In this document: positions 31,717 to 40,653 of the stretch, in pieces
Layout of the letters: each line of letters begins with the position of its first letter
How positions within the stretch are numbered: position 1 is the stretch's first letter
The notes under the pieces: generated by a model
Databases searched by the model: none
What the model was told of the DNA's origin: nothing
The model's input: the letters and a program-made list of their open reading frames with translations, nothing else
Program-made: the position numbers and the translations under genes
Assembly (NCBI GenBank): GCA_963777695.1
Contig: CAVZRC010000004.1
Coordinates: forward strand, 3,906,001 to 3,970,000
DNA length: 64,000 nucleotides
Direction of reading: 5' to 3'
Origin: CAVZRC01 sp963777695
GTDB lineage: Bacteria; Planctomycetota; Planctomycetia; Isosphaerales; Isosphaeraceae

Positions 31717-32235
31717 TCAGAGATCGACGGTCGCCTTCTTGTTCGAGAGCGCTTGCAGGCGGCGGGCGGCATCCTGCGCCTCGGGCTTACTGGCGAAATG
31801 GTCGAGGATCTGCCGGTAGGTCATCGCCGCCGCGTCCAGGCTTCCCGATGTCTCGAACCGGCTGGCGACATCGAGGAGGAGCGACGCCCGGGAGATCGAT
31901 CTCGATCGGGCGGCCTTTTCGAATAGTCGCGTCCGATTCCGTCCCTTCGACGACGGCTCTTCCTCGTCCGATACCGGGGGGAAATAGGGGAGATCCGTCA
32001 TGGGACGGTATCGAGGCCGGGGCTTCCTCGGATTCATCGAGCGATACCAAAGGCCCTGTCTCTTGCGGTACAGGTAGGTCTCGACCCAGGCGACGGGCGC
32101 GACGACCGTGGCCAAGATCATCCCCAGGATCAGGCCGACTTGAAGGAGGTACTGGCCCAGGGTGATCGCGATCCCGAGGGAGATCGCCAGCACCGCGTTC
32201 GCGATCATGAGATCCTTGATCCGATGCCGGAACAT
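31717..32235 (-). CDS. Small membrane protein with two N-terminal helices and a TPR-like tail
   Basis: Unrecognised membrane protein of 172 residues. Residues about 9-55 form two hydrophobic helices (LMIANAVLAISLGIAITLG and LGMILATVVAPVAWVETYLY). A Pro/Arg-rich linker follows. The C-terminal 70 residues (SRASLLLDVASRFETSGSLDAAAMTYRQILDHFASKPEAQDAARRL) look like a single tetratricopeptide-type helical pair. ATG 32235 has GGAGG nine bases upstream. It lies downstream of the HEAT-repeat gene on the same strand with a gap of 117 bases, so co-transcription is possible. It may act as a small membrane anchor for protein contacts; this is inference. Confidence 0.75.
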   Translation of the reverse strand: MFRHRIKDLMIANAVLAISLGIAITLGQYLLQVGLILGMILATVVAPVAWVETYLYRKRQGLWYRSMNPRKPRPRYRPMTDLPYFPPVSDEEEPSSKGRNRTRLFEKAARSRSISRASLLLDVASRFETSGSLDAAAMTYRQILDHFASKPEAQDAARRLQALSNKKATVDL

Positions 32236-32352
32236 GGCCGATTGCCTCCGTCCGAGGGCCGGGACATCTCGCCGACCGCTCTGGGCCGGATTCGTGGACC
32301 TCGCTCCGTTACGCGGGCGGGCGCGACATTGTTCGGCCCCAACTCCGGGATT

Positions 32353-34569
32353 CTATCCGAATTCCGACCGATCGGACAGGGATGCTTGGATTCGGCCTCT
32401 CAAGGGATCCCGAACCTTCCGCGCGGAGAGCCGCTCTTCGACGGTCTGCAAGAGTGGGCTGTTCTCGAGGCTGGCGTCGCGGACGGCGGCGACGAGGGCG
32501 GTGGTGAGGCGTCGATCATCGAGTTCGACGAGTGTCTCCAGGGCGGCGGCGCGGACCGGTTGGGTGGCGTGGCCGTCGGCGAGCAGCGAGGCCAGCCGGT
32601 CGCGGACGTCGTCGGAACCGGCGCCGGGCGCGGCGAGGAGCTTGCGCGAGGCCCGGGCCGCGGCGATGACGACATCGTCGCTGCGCGAGGCCAGCCCCGC
32701 CCGGATCAGGGGCAGGGCGCGGGACTCGCCGAGGTCGCCCAGCGCGATCAGAGCCGGGGCCGTGAGCGGGTCGTTGGAGTCGCGGGCCAGCTCGAGCAGC
32801 CGCGGGGCGATGTCGGCCTGGCCGAGGCGGCCCAGGGCCCGGATCGCCGCGCCGTTCCAGCTCAGGTCGTTGCTCCGCTGCCAGATGGCGTGCAGCTCGG
32901 GGATCGCCCGCGGCTCGCGGATCGCCGCCAGCGCCTCGACGGCCAGGTCGAGCAGCGCGGGATCGGAGAGGTGCTCGATCGCGAAGGGATACCCGCCGCG
33001 GTAGCCGAACCGCCCGACGAAGCCGGCGAGCCGCAACTTTCGCGACAGGTCGGACTCTTCGCCCATGTGGGGCCAGGCGGCGCGTGCGGCCTCGGGGGTG
33101 TTGATCTGCTGGAGGGCGTCGAGGGCCGCCCAGCGCACCTGGATATTCGTCGGGTCGATCAGGCTGGCCAGGATGGGGACCATCTTCGGGTCGGCGACGC
33201 GCCGACAGGCCGTGGCCAACGCGAATCGCTCGTTGAAGTCGAGGGATCGACGGGCGGCGTCGAGTAGGGCAGGCGTCGCGACGGCCGCCGGCAGCTCGCC
33301 GAGCAGGCCGATCTCGATGGCGATGCCCAATCCGTCCTCGTACTTGGCGGTCAGCCGGTCCATGATCCGCCCGGCCGCGCCGGGCGGATCGATCGCCCCG
33401 AGGGCTCGCCCGGCGGCTTGCTGGACCTCATCCGGCGCGTCCAGCGGCAGGGCTTCCAGCTCCGCCGCGATCGCCGGGGCCTGGTCCGCCGGGGCCAGCT
33501 TCGTCAGGGCCCTCAGTTGCGCCGCCCGCTCGGCGAAAGTGGATGCCGGCCGATCGGGTCGAAGCCAGGGACGGGCCTTCTCCCATCGCCCCGGGCTCTT
33601 CCCCGTGGCCGCCAGGGCAACGAGCATCGCCACCCGGACCGCGAGGTCGGTCCCCGTCTCCTTCGAGGCCCCGATGATCGCCTGGGCTGCGGCGTCGTGC
33701 AGGCCCTGTTGCCCGAGATAGTCGGCGTCCAGGACGGCGGCGAGGGTCCGTGCCGCGGCTTCCCTTACGGTTGGCGACGGGTCGCGCAGCGGGCGGACCA
33801 GCACGTCCAGCACCCCCGTTGCCTGTGCCGCCAGCACGGCGCGTCGTTGCAACGAGACCAGCAGCGGCAGGGCGTCACGTCCTTTCGAGGCCCGCAGTCC
33901 CTCGACGAGCCGCGTGACCTTCTTGCTGCGATCGCGCTGTTGCGTGACCGCGATCAGCGTCTCGACCGATGCCAGCAGCGGATCGTCCTGGCCGGCCAGC
34001 CGGGGGATCGACAACTCGAGCGACCCCGCCTGATTGCAGTTGAAATAACCGGGGCCGTTCCGGCCGAGCATGAGCAGGAAGACCTGCCCCCGTTCGACGT
34101 CCTCGGGACCGGCGCCGTATTGATAGATGCCGAGATCCTGGCCGGTCAACAGCAGGGTATCGCGCGCGTAGATCCCCTTGAGCATCCGCACCGGCTCGAA
34201 CCGATACTGCAAGGTCACCACTTCCTGCTTCCCGCCATGGACGATCTTCGTCTCGAAGACGTTGACCAGCCGGACGGCGAGGATCAGCTCGGCGCGGGCG
34301 ATCGCGCTCTCCAGGTCGAGCATGCCCTGCTTGGCGGCATTCCGCGTGCGGACCAGCGACGGCGTTCGCCCCTGGGAGGGCGCCGACTTCGGAGCAGGAA
34401 GGGGCTGGGCCTCGGGATCCGTCGGCTCGCCGCGGAGACCGCCGGGGGCCGTCCATGCCGAGGCTGCCAGCAACAGGAAGGATGCCGAAATCATCGAACC
34501 CAGCAGGAACTTCCTGCCGGTCAACAGGCCGAAACTCTCGGAGATGCGCCGCTGAGATCGCTCGGACAT
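32353..34569 (-). CDS. Exported or membrane-anchored HEAT-repeat protein
   Basis: Protein of 738 residues. It has an N-terminal hydrophobic segment (FLLGSMISASFLLLAASAWTA), then a domain of about 130 residues with LILAVRLVNVFETKIVHGG and YRFEPVRMLKGIYARDTLLLTGQDLGIY. This is followed by more than ten HEAT or PBS-lyase-like repeats (for example VRWAALDALQQI, LTAPALIALGDLGE, VRAAALETLVEL). HEAT arrays serve as protein-binding scaffolds; no enzymatic motif is visible. ATG 34569 has AAGGAG nine bases upstream. The frame is intact for its whole length, unlike many neighbours. The partner is unknown. Confidence 0.85.
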   Translation of the reverse strand: MSERSQRRISESFGLLTGRKFLLGSMISASFLLLAASAWTAPGGLRGEPTDPEAQPLPAPKSAPSQGRTPSLVRTRNAAKQGMLDLESAIARAELILAVRLVNVFETKIVHGGKQEVVTLQYRFEPVRMLKGIYARDTLLLTGQDLGIYQYGAGPEDVERGQVFLLMLGRNGPGYFNCNQAGSLELSIPRLAGQDDPLLASVETLIAVTQQRDRSKKVTRLVEGLRASKGRDALPLLVSLQRRAVLAAQATGVLDVLVRPLRDPSPTVREAAARTLAAVLDADYLGQQGLHDAAAQAIIGASKETGTDLAVRVAMLVALAATGKSPGRWEKARPWLRPDRPASTFAERAAQLRALTKLAPADQAPAIAAELEALPLDAPDEVQQAAGRALGAIDPPGAAGRIMDRLTAKYEDGLGIAIEIGLLGELPAAVATPALLDAARRSLDFNERFALATACRRVADPKMVPILASLIDPTNIQVRWAALDALQQINTPEAARAAWPHMGEESDLSRKLRLAGFVGRFGYRGGYPFAIEHLSDPALLDLAVEALAAIREPRAIPELHAIWQRSNDLSWNGAAIRALGRLGQADIAPRLLELARDSNDPLTAPALIALGDLGESRALPLIRAGLASRSDDVVIAAARASRKLLAAPGAGSDDVRDRLASLLADGHATQPVRAAALETLVELDDRRLTTALVAAVRDASLENSPLLQTVEERLSARKVRDPLRGRIQASLSDRSEFG

Positions 34570-34791
34570 GGCCCGGACTCCTTGATGACTCGTTCACGAT
34601 GAATGCCGAGCCTCCGATCGACTCGCGGGGATCCTGCGCCAGGGGTTGCGGATTTCCGGCGGGACCATCGACACGGAAGCTCTATCTGTTGATAGGCGTG
34701 AACGGATCGCGGGGAGAGCGCGAGAATCCGAGATAGGTCGGCCGGGCATTTCGAGGTCAGTCGAACGGTCTTCGCGCGCCCGGCTCGCGGC

Positions 34792-35856
34792 TCACGCTTC
34801 CTCGCCGTAGATCTGCTTGAGCTTGCCGACGCGGTGTTCGCCGCGGACGACGCGGATGGTGCCCGAGCTGGCGCGCATCACGATCGACTCGGTGGTGGCG
34901 CCGAAGGCGAAGAAGCGGACGCCCTGGACGAGCGCGCCGTCGGTGATGCCGGTGCAGGCGAAGAAGATGTCGTCGCCCTTGACGAGGTCGTCGACGGTCA
35001 GGACGCGGCCGAGGTCATAGCCGGCCGCGATGGCGGCCTGGCGTTCGCCGTCATCCCTCGGGTAAAGCCGCCCCTGGATGACGCCGCCGAGGCACTTGAG
35101 CGCCGCCGCGGCGACGACGCCCTCGGGCGTGCCGCCGATGCCGTAGAGCAGGTCGACGCCCGTCCCGCGACGGGCCGCCGTGATGGCCCCGGCGACGTCG
35201 CCGTCGGTCAGCAGGTAGACCCGCGCGCCGATCTTCCGCACGCGATCGATGGCCTCCTCATGCCGCGGTCGGTCGAGGATCATCATCGTCACGTCGCTGA
35301 TCGACATCCCCTTGGCCTTGGCGACGTTGCGGATGTTCTCCTCGATCGGGGCGGTGATGTCGATCGCCGTCGCCGCGTCGCGGCCGGTCGCGAGCTTCTC
35401 CATGTAGAAGCACGGGCCCGGGTCGAACATCGAGCCGCGCTCGGAGACGGCGACGACCGACAGCGCATTGGCCTGGCCCTGGGCCACCAGCCGCGTGCCG
35501 TCGATCGGGTCGACGGCGACGTCCACCTCCGGCGGCTGGCCGGTGCCGATCCGCTCGCCGTTGTAGAGCATCGGCGCCTCGTCCTTCTCCCCCTCGCCGA
35601 TGACGACCATGCCGTCCATGTGCACGGCGTTGAAGAACAGCCGCATGGCGTCGACGGCCGCCTGATCGGCGGCGATCTTGTCGCCGCGGCCCACCCATCG
35701 CGCGGCCCCCAGGGCCGCGGCCTCGGTGGTGCGTACCAGGTTCAGCGCCAGGTCGTTCTCGGACATCGGCGGCAGCCGCCGGCTGGCGTCCGCCCGCCCG
35801 GGGACGGGTGCCAGGCCCACCGGCGTTCGGCCTAGGTCATCGGAGGGCATCGACAT
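34792..35856 (-). CDS. glpX: Fructose-1,6-bisphosphatase, class II (GlpX)
   Basis: Class II fructose-1,6-bisphosphatase; it hydrolyses fructose 1,6-bisphosphate to fructose 6-phosphate in gluconeogenesis, in the cytoplasm. Visible hallmarks are GEGEKDEAPMLYNGE, the metal-site motif VDPIDGTRLVAQG, LTDGDVAGAI, GIGGTPEGVVAAAALKCLGG and the C-terminal FFACTGITDG. ATG 35856 (MSMPSDDLG) is chosen because GAGGAGAGA lies just upstream. The frame is open to 35922, but that part is a translated intergenic repeat. The first ~30 residues before MSENDLALNLV are not conserved, so ATG at that Met is also possible. It lies downstream of a DUF1080 gene on the same strand. Confidence 0.95.
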   Translation of the reverse strand: MSMPSDDLGRTPVGLAPVPGRADASRRLPPMSENDLALNLVRTTEAAALGAARWVGRGDKIAADQAAVDAMRLFFNAVHMDGMVVIGEGEKDEAPMLYNGERIGTGQPPEVDVAVDPIDGTRLVAQGQANALSVVAVSERGSMFDPGPCFYMEKLATGRDAATAIDITAPIEENIRNVAKAKGMSISDVTMMILDRPRHEEAIDRVRKIGARVYLLTDGDVAGAITAARRGTGVDLLYGIGGTPEGVVAAAALKCLGGVIQGRLYPRDDGERQAAIAAGYDLGRVLTVDDLVKGDDIFFACTGITDGALVQGVRFFAFGATTESIVMRASSGTIRVVRGEHRVGKLKQIYGEEA

Positions 35857-35894
35857 CGGGTCTCTCCTCGCGCGGTCTAGCGGCAAGTCTGCGA

Positions 35895-35932
35895 TACGCA
35901 ATCCGCAATCCGGGATCCGCAATCCGCAATAT
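35895..35932. repeat. Intergenic ATCCGCA repeat
   Basis: Short direct repeats of ATCCGCA/GCAATCCG arranged around a GGATCC centre, between the DUF1080 gene and glpX. The sequence reads through as NPQSAIRNPQ-type peptide in one frame, but it is intergenic. Confidence 0.6.
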
Positions 35933-35941
35933 CCCGAGCGT

Positions 35942-36685
35942 TCACGGCAGCTCTCGGATCCTCAGGTTGCGGAACTCGACCGGCGAGCCTTCGGACTCGA
36001 GGCAGAGGTAGCCGGAGCGGGGATCGCATCCGCTGCCGCCGGAGACCTCCTCGCCGTTGACCCACAGGCGGATCTCGCCGTTGATGCCGCGGACGTAATA
36101 GTGGTTCCACTCGCCGATCCCCTTGCTCCGCTGCTTCGTGGGGAAGCTACGGCTGCCGTCGGGCGAGATGGGTGGGAATGGCTTCATCTTCGACGAACCG
36201 ACCGCGAAGACGTCGCCATCGGTCGTGAACCATGTGGCCTTCTTGCCCGTGCTCTTCTCGTACTGGGTCCTGTAGCCGTGGTCGAGGATCTGCACCTCGA
36301 TCCCGCCGCGCGGGAGGGCATTCGGTTTGATCCCGTCGAGCGCCTTCTCCGGCGCCCAGACGAAGATCCCCGAGTTCCCGCCCGATTTGAGGTGCTTCCA
36401 CTCGGCGACTAGCTCGAAATTGGCGACCGGCTTGCTCGTACGGAGCACGCCGACCGGCGTCCCCGTGCAGTGGAGGATCCCGTCCTTCCAGGTCCAGGTC
36501 TCGGCGTCGCAGTTGACCCTCGCGAAGTCCTGCTCGCCCAGAGACCTCCAGTTCGGGCCGGTCCCGTCGAGGAAGGCCTTCGGCAAGTTGGACGGCTCGT
36601 CGGACATGGCGATCGCCATCGGGGCGGCGATCGCCAGCAGCCAGGCGAGACCGGTCCAGGCCCGAGCGGATGAACTGAGCTTCAT
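35942..36685 (-). CDS. Secreted DUF1080 (family 16 glycoside hydrolase-like) protein
   Basis: Secreted protein of 247 residues with signal peptide (MKLSSSARAWTGLAWLLAIAAPMAIA) and a single DUF1080 domain. It shows WTWKDGILHCTG, FELVAEWKHLKSGGNSGIFVW, RGGIEVQILDHGY, WNHYYVRGINGEIRLWVNGEEV and a closing GYLCLESEGSPVEFRNLRIREL. The family has a concanavalin-like jelly-roll fold and includes 3-keto-disaccharide hydrolases, and is greatly expanded in planctomycetes. The exact sugar substrate cannot be read from the sequence. ATG 36685 has GAGGAG upstream. The next gene on the strand is glpX, 85 bases away. Confidence 0.92.
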   Translation of the reverse strand: MKLSSSARAWTGLAWLLAIAAPMAIAMSDEPSNLPKAFLDGTGPNWRSLGEQDFARVNCDAETWTWKDGILHCTGTPVGVLRTSKPVANFELVAEWKHLKSGGNSGIFVWAPEKALDGIKPNALPRGGIEVQILDHGYRTQYEKSTGKKATWFTTDGDVFAVGSSKMKPFPPISPDGSRSFPTKQRSKGIGEWNHYYVRGINGEIRLWVNGEEVSGGSGCDPRSGYLCLESEGSPVEFRNLRIRELP

Positions 36686-36866
36686 TGCGGATGCTCCTCG
36701 GTGCGGTCGACGAAATCGGCGGTACGGATCATCATCTTGACCGCAAGCCGGGGGCGCGGCAAGCCGTTGCCGGCGTTGATTCGCCCGGACCGATCCGGGA
36801 CCTCAGTCTGGTCGTCGCCACCGACTTCCGGGGTCGCGGGCCGCTCGTCGGGCGACTCGACAGACG

Positions 36867-38138
36867 TTATGGCATCAGGGGAGATTTGGGGGACAGCGTG
36901 TCGGCCCGGGCAAACGCGGCCTTGGCGCCCGCGTCGTCGCCGCGCCGGGCCAGCCAGCGGCCGTGCTGGATCCAGGGCATGAGATCGGCGGATGGAATCG
37001 CCGCGGCTTTGGCGAAATCGGCGTTCGATCGATCGCGATGGCCAAGCTCCGCGAGGACCCGGCCCCTGCCCAGCCAGACGGCCGGGTCGCCCGGGGCCGC
37101 CTCGACGGTCGCGCGGAATTCGGCCTCGGCGCGATCGGCTTCGCCTGGTGTGCTCGCTCGGCGTCGGTCGTGGGCGTCGGTGTCGATGCCCCGTCGCCAA
37201 TGGCCACGGCCGACGTGGCCTGAGGATGCTTCTGGAGATGATCGGCCAGCCTGGCCAGCAACTTCTTGAAGTCGTCGCGGCCGCGGAGCGGGGACAGGTC
37301 TTTGTTCGTCCTGATCGCGTCCAGCTTGTCGAATCCCCCCTCGATCGCTTGTTGCAGTTGTTCGATGGCGCGTTCCGCCTCCCGACGCGCATCGGTCTGC
37401 TCCTGGGACGTGGGCGCAACCTTGACTTGCGCGACCGGGATCGATTGCCGGGCGTGGAAACACGCGAGCTCGAAGAGGGCATCCGGTCCATCCTTCGGCC
37501 CCTTGTCGAGCCAGAGGCCGGCCTCTCGCAGCACGCTCGCGGCTTCGACCGGCCGACCCATGGCTCGATGGGAGTCGGCCAAGATTTTCAAGGCGCCGAT
37601 CAGCCGCTGTTGAACGACGAGGACGGCCGGGTGGTCGCGGACCATCCGGCGGAAGTGCTCGGCGCCCTTTCGTAACTCGGAGATCGCCTCGTCCTCTCGC
37701 CCCTGCCGCTGGTACGACCCCCCCGGCGCACCAGTAGGTCGAACCCAGATCGCAGCCGTATTCGATCACGTTGGGCATCCTGGCATATGCGAAGCGGTAG
37801 AACTCCTGGCTCCGCAAGTACATCGCCAGTGCGTCCGAGTGGCGTCCCTGGCTCGTGAGGAGGTTCCCGAGGTTGAGGAACGACTCCCCCAGCGCATAGT
37901 GCAGCGTCGGATCGTCGGGGAGCTTGCGTAGCAGGAAATTCTCGACGGACTCCAGGTGGTGACGATCCCGAGAGACGCGATTCGATCGCGAGCCCCCTAC
38001 GTGTCCCTCGCCTTGTCGGGGGTGGCCGGGAACGATAAAGTGACTGGGATGATCCGGAACCGCTTTACGGATTGATAGATCGAGCACCTCGAGCTCTTGG
38101 GGCCGATCCTCGGAGCCGGGCGGCGAACTTCGGGACAA
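36867..38138 (-). pseudogene. TPR-protein remnant, probably the C-terminus of a lost Ser/Thr kinase
   Basis: Tetratricopeptide-like helices are split over two frames. Frame one gives LHYALGESFLNLGNLLTSQGRHSDALAMYLRSQEFYRFAYARMP; at the 7-C run near 37715 it shifts to YQRQGREDEAISELRKGAEHFRRMVRDHPAVLVVQQRLIGALK and on to DGPDALFELACFHARQS; at about 37140 it returns to EADRAEAEFRATVEAAPGDPAVWLGRGRVLAELG. This layout matches the C-terminal tail of planctomycete Ser/Thr kinases, but no kinase domain precedes it: the coding signal fades at about 37950. I read it as a 5'-truncated remnant, with at least one break in a homopolymer that could be a sequence error. Confidence 0.7.
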
Positions 38139-38143
38139 GACTC

Positions 38144-38515
38144 ATGACGTGGGAAAGTCCGACCTCGGCCTCGCTCTCAACCTGCCTCGTGCAGGTCCGC
38201 CAGGCACCCGACGGGCCATTCACCGCCCAGGTCCTCGGGGGGACCGACCTTCAGGCGACGGGTGCCACGCGCGAGGAGGCCCTGGAACAGCTTCGTAGGC
38301 TCCTCCAGGAACAGGTGAATCTGGGATCGCTCCTGTCGATTGAGCTACCCCAGCGAAATCCCTTGATGGATCGGTTCGGATGGGCGAAGGACGACCCGAC
38401 ATTTGACGAGTACCTGGAAGAAATCCGAAAGTTTCGCGAAGAAATGGATCGCCGCGAGACGGAGAATACGGAAGCGGGTGAATGCTTCGATACCTCTTTG
38501 ACAGCGACCACCTGA
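38144..38515 (+). CDS. HicB-like antitoxin of a type II toxin-antitoxin pair
   Basis: Protein of 123 residues directly upstream of a PIN toxin. The first half (CLVQVRQAPDGPFTAQVLGGTDLQATGATREEALEQLRRLLQEQ) has the HicB-type layout: a beta hairpin, then an amphipathic helix beginning TREEALEQL. The second half (FGWAKDDPTFDEYLEEIRKFREEMDRR) is acidic and helical and could wrap the toxin. ATG 38144 is chosen because it begins the conserved part; the frame is open further upstream. It overlaps the toxin gene by 34 bases, which suggests translational coupling. It should neutralise the toxin and perhaps repress the operon. A HicB-like antitoxin paired with a VapC toxin is less common than VapB or HicA pairings. 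Confidence 0.78.
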   Translation: MTWESPTSASLSTCLVQVRQAPDGPFTAQVLGGTDLQATGATREEALEQLRRLLQEQVNLGSLLSIELPQRNPLMDRFGWAKDDPTFDEYLEEIRKFREEMDRRETENTEAGECFDTSLTATT

Positions 38516-38895
38516 CGCTATTCCAGCACGGTCATGCACCGGTGGGCCGACGCCAGAGACTCGAAGGCCCGGGCGCCGTCGGGATCTGCGTGGTGACGAT
38601 CGAAGAATCCCTTCGAGGCCGGTTGGCCCAACTCGCTCGCGCCGGTGATGGGCCTAAGCGGATTCAGTGTTACGCTGCGATGAAAGAAACGCTTCTGGAT
38701 TTCGCAAAGTTCACGGTCGTCGATTATGACCAGCCTGCTGAGAATCAATTTCAACAGCTTCGAGCGGTTCGCATCGGCACGCAGGACAAGAAGATCGCGG
38801 CAATTGCCCGGGCGAACCAGTTGATCCTGGGCACCTGCAACCGCCGCGACTTCTCGCGCGTGCCCGGACTCGTGCTGGAAGACTGGTCGATTTGA
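38482..38895 (+). CDS. vapC: VapC-type PIN-domain ribonuclease toxin
   Basis: PIN-domain endoribonuclease toxin of 137 residues, which cleaves RNA (in characterised family members often tRNA or rRNA). The acidic active-site pattern is visible: Asp in YLFDSDHL near the N-terminus, Glu in TIEESLRG, Asp in GTQDKKIAAIA and Asp in CNRRDFSRVPGL near the C-terminus. ATG 38482 lies inside the last codons of the antitoxin gene. The pair stands alone next to a kinase/TPR remnant, a typical place for a mobile toxin-antitoxin module. Confidence 0.9.
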   Translation: MLRYLFDSDHLTLFQHGHAPVGRRQRLEGPGAVGICVVTIEESLRGRLAQLARAGDGPKRIQCYAAMKETLLDFAKFTVVDYDQPAENQFQQLRAVRIGTQDKKIAAIARANQLILGTCNRRDFSRVPGLVLEDWSI

Positions 38896-39039
38896 AAGAC
38901 TTGCGGATCTCGGAGAAGGCTCCGCGCAAGAATGTCGGCCCGAGGTCGTCGTCGGACCCGGGCCGAACCTGAACAGCGAACCTTTCGTTTGCCGGAAGGC
39001 GGCAGCAGGATCTCCGCCTCCGACCGCCCCGGCCGAGGG

Positions 39040-40653
39040 TCAACGCCCTCGGTGCGGATGCCGTTGCGACCCCGGACCCTGGCCCCGGCCGGGACGGAAC
39101 ACGGACGAGAATACGGATGCCGCGGGGTCGATCGCGATGACCTTGAAGGAGTTGGAGGTCACTGACGGCAGGCCGTCGCCGGAGAGGCTCAGGGAGTAGA
39201 CGCCGGGCGTATCCGATATCGAATCGGCGAAGACGGCCACACCGGCGTAGACCGGTTCCGTGGGCGATCCGTGGAGCCTGGCATCGCGGGGGCCGCCGAG
39301 CAGCGATAGGCTCGCGGTGCCACTCTCGGACAGCACGACATTCCCGTACGCGTCCTCGATGGCGGCGACGATCCGGATCGTCTGTCGGGGGGCGACCGTC
39401 GCGGGCGGCTCGGAGATGAAGACCCATCGGGCGGGCTCGCCGGCGTTGACGGTAATGGTATTCGTCGTCGTCGAGGACAGGCCGCCGGAGTTCAATTGAA
39501 GCCGATCTCCGTAAGTGGCCTCGGTGAGCACCAGGCCGGAGAACATCGCGACGCCATTGACGGCCGTCGCGGTGTTGTTGCCGCCGAGTACGCCGGGGTT
39601 CGCCCCGCCCGTCAGGGCCGCGGTCACGCTGCCCTGGAAGGACGTCGCGACGTTTCCATAAGCGTCCTCGGCCGCGACCGAGACGCCGAATCCGCTCCCG
39701 GCCGTCACGATGCTGGGCGGCTGTGCGGTCACCACGAGCTGGCTGGCCGCCGCCGGGCTGACGCTCAGCGCGCCGGTGACCGCCGAGGACAGGTTGCCGG
39801 CGGCCGCGCCCAGCGTGTATCCCGCACCGGCCCGGTCGATCGTCAGGCCGGAGAAGTTCGCCAGGCCCTGGCTGGCGGTCACGGTCAGACTGCCCAATAA
39901 CGGGGCGCTTCCAGGATCGCTGGCCATCGATGCCGTCACGGTCCCGTCGAAGCCGGTCACGACGTTCCCATAAGGGTCCTCGGCCGCGACGGTGAAGCCG
40001 AACGCCTGTCCGGCGGTCAGGTTAGTCGGGGGTTGCGAGATGGTGACCAACTGGCTCGCCGTTGCGGGCGTGACCAGGAAGGCCGTCGAGGAGGCACCCG
40101 TCAGCCCGGCGCCGGAAGCCTGAAGCGTATAGCCGGAGCCGGCCCGATCGATCGTGAGGCCCGAGAAGCTGGCCACACCATCGTCGGCGGAGATCGTGAG
40201 TGTCCCGCCGAGACCGGCACCGCCGGCCAGGGCGAGGGACACATCGCCGCTGTAGCCGGGCTCGGCGTTGCCGTAGGGATCCTCGACCGCGACCGTCACG
40301 CCGAACCCGGAGCCGGCTGTGATGCTCGACGACGGTTCCGTCGTGATCAGCAATTGCGAGGGTGTGGCGGGTGTGATGGCGAAGACCGATGTGGTGGCGC
40401 CCGAGAGGCCAGGGGCTCCGGCCTGGATCGCGTAACTCGTCCCGACCTGGTCGAGGGACAGGCCGGAGAAACTCGCCACGCCGCCGGAGGCCGGTACAGA
40501 GAGCGTACCGTTCAGGCCGCTCCCGCCGGTCAGTGCGAGGGTCACGTTGCCGCTGTAGTCGGGCTCGGCGTTGCCAAAGGCATCTTCCACGGACACCGCC
40601 AGGCCGAAGCCCGCTCCGGCCGCGATGCTCGACGGCGGCTCGGCGTCGATCAC
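39040..40653 (-). CDS. Sedolisin-repeat protein, C-terminal part (Ig-like repeats 6-10)
   Basis: Continuation of the S53 protease gene after a one-base loss. It holds repeats 6-10 of about 92 residues with the pattern QLVxxxxPPSSIxAGxGFGLxVxVEDxxGNxxxxFxGxVTxAL...GTLTxxASxGVAxFSGLxIDxAGxGYxLQA. These resemble invasin/Big-type Ig-like domains. The last residues (ASVFSSVFRPGRGQGPGSQ) show no sorting motif that I recognise. The start of this frame is not a real start: the other copies read CAGTTGCGCCGGCGCGG at this place, while here it is CAGTTGCGCGGCGCGG, one C short. Confidence 0.85.
   Translation of the reverse strand: MIDAEPPSSIAAGAGFGLAVSVEDAFGNAEPDYSGNVTLALTGGSGLNGTLSVPASGGVASFSGLSLDQVGTSYAIQAGAPGLSGATTSVFAITPATPSQLLITTEPSSSITAGSGFGVTVAVEDPYGNAEPGYSGDVSLALAGGAGLGGTLTISADDGVASFSGLTIDRAGSGYTLQASGAGLTGASSTAFLVTPATASQLVTISQPPTNLTAGQAFGFTVAAEDPYGNVVTGFDGTVTASMASDPGSAPLLGSLTVTASQGLANFSGLTIDRAGAGYTLGAAAGNLSSAVTGALSVSPAAASQLVVTAQPPSIVTAGSGFGVSVAAEDAYGNVATSFQGSVTAALTGGANPGVLGGNNTATAVNGVAMFSGLVLTEATYGDRLQLNSGGLSSTTTNTITVNAGEPARWVFISEPPATVAPRQTIRIVAAIEDAYGNVVLSESGTASLSLLGGPRDARLHGSPTEPVYAGVAVFADSISDTPGVYSLSLSGDGLPSVTSNSFKVIAIDPAASVFSSVFRPGRGQGPGSQRHPHRGR

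Noticed and set aside
34834..35835. Plus-strand frame of 333 residues opposite glpX
   Set aside because: glpX on the other strand is a certain gene; the frame is low-complexity Asp/Arg/Ala-rich.
36682..36866. Tail of a minus-strand frame (ending RTADFVDRTEEHPQ) between the DUF1080 gene and the TPR remnant
   Set aside because: Looked like a conserved C-terminus at first, but no upstream domain connects to it and the composition is unremarkable.
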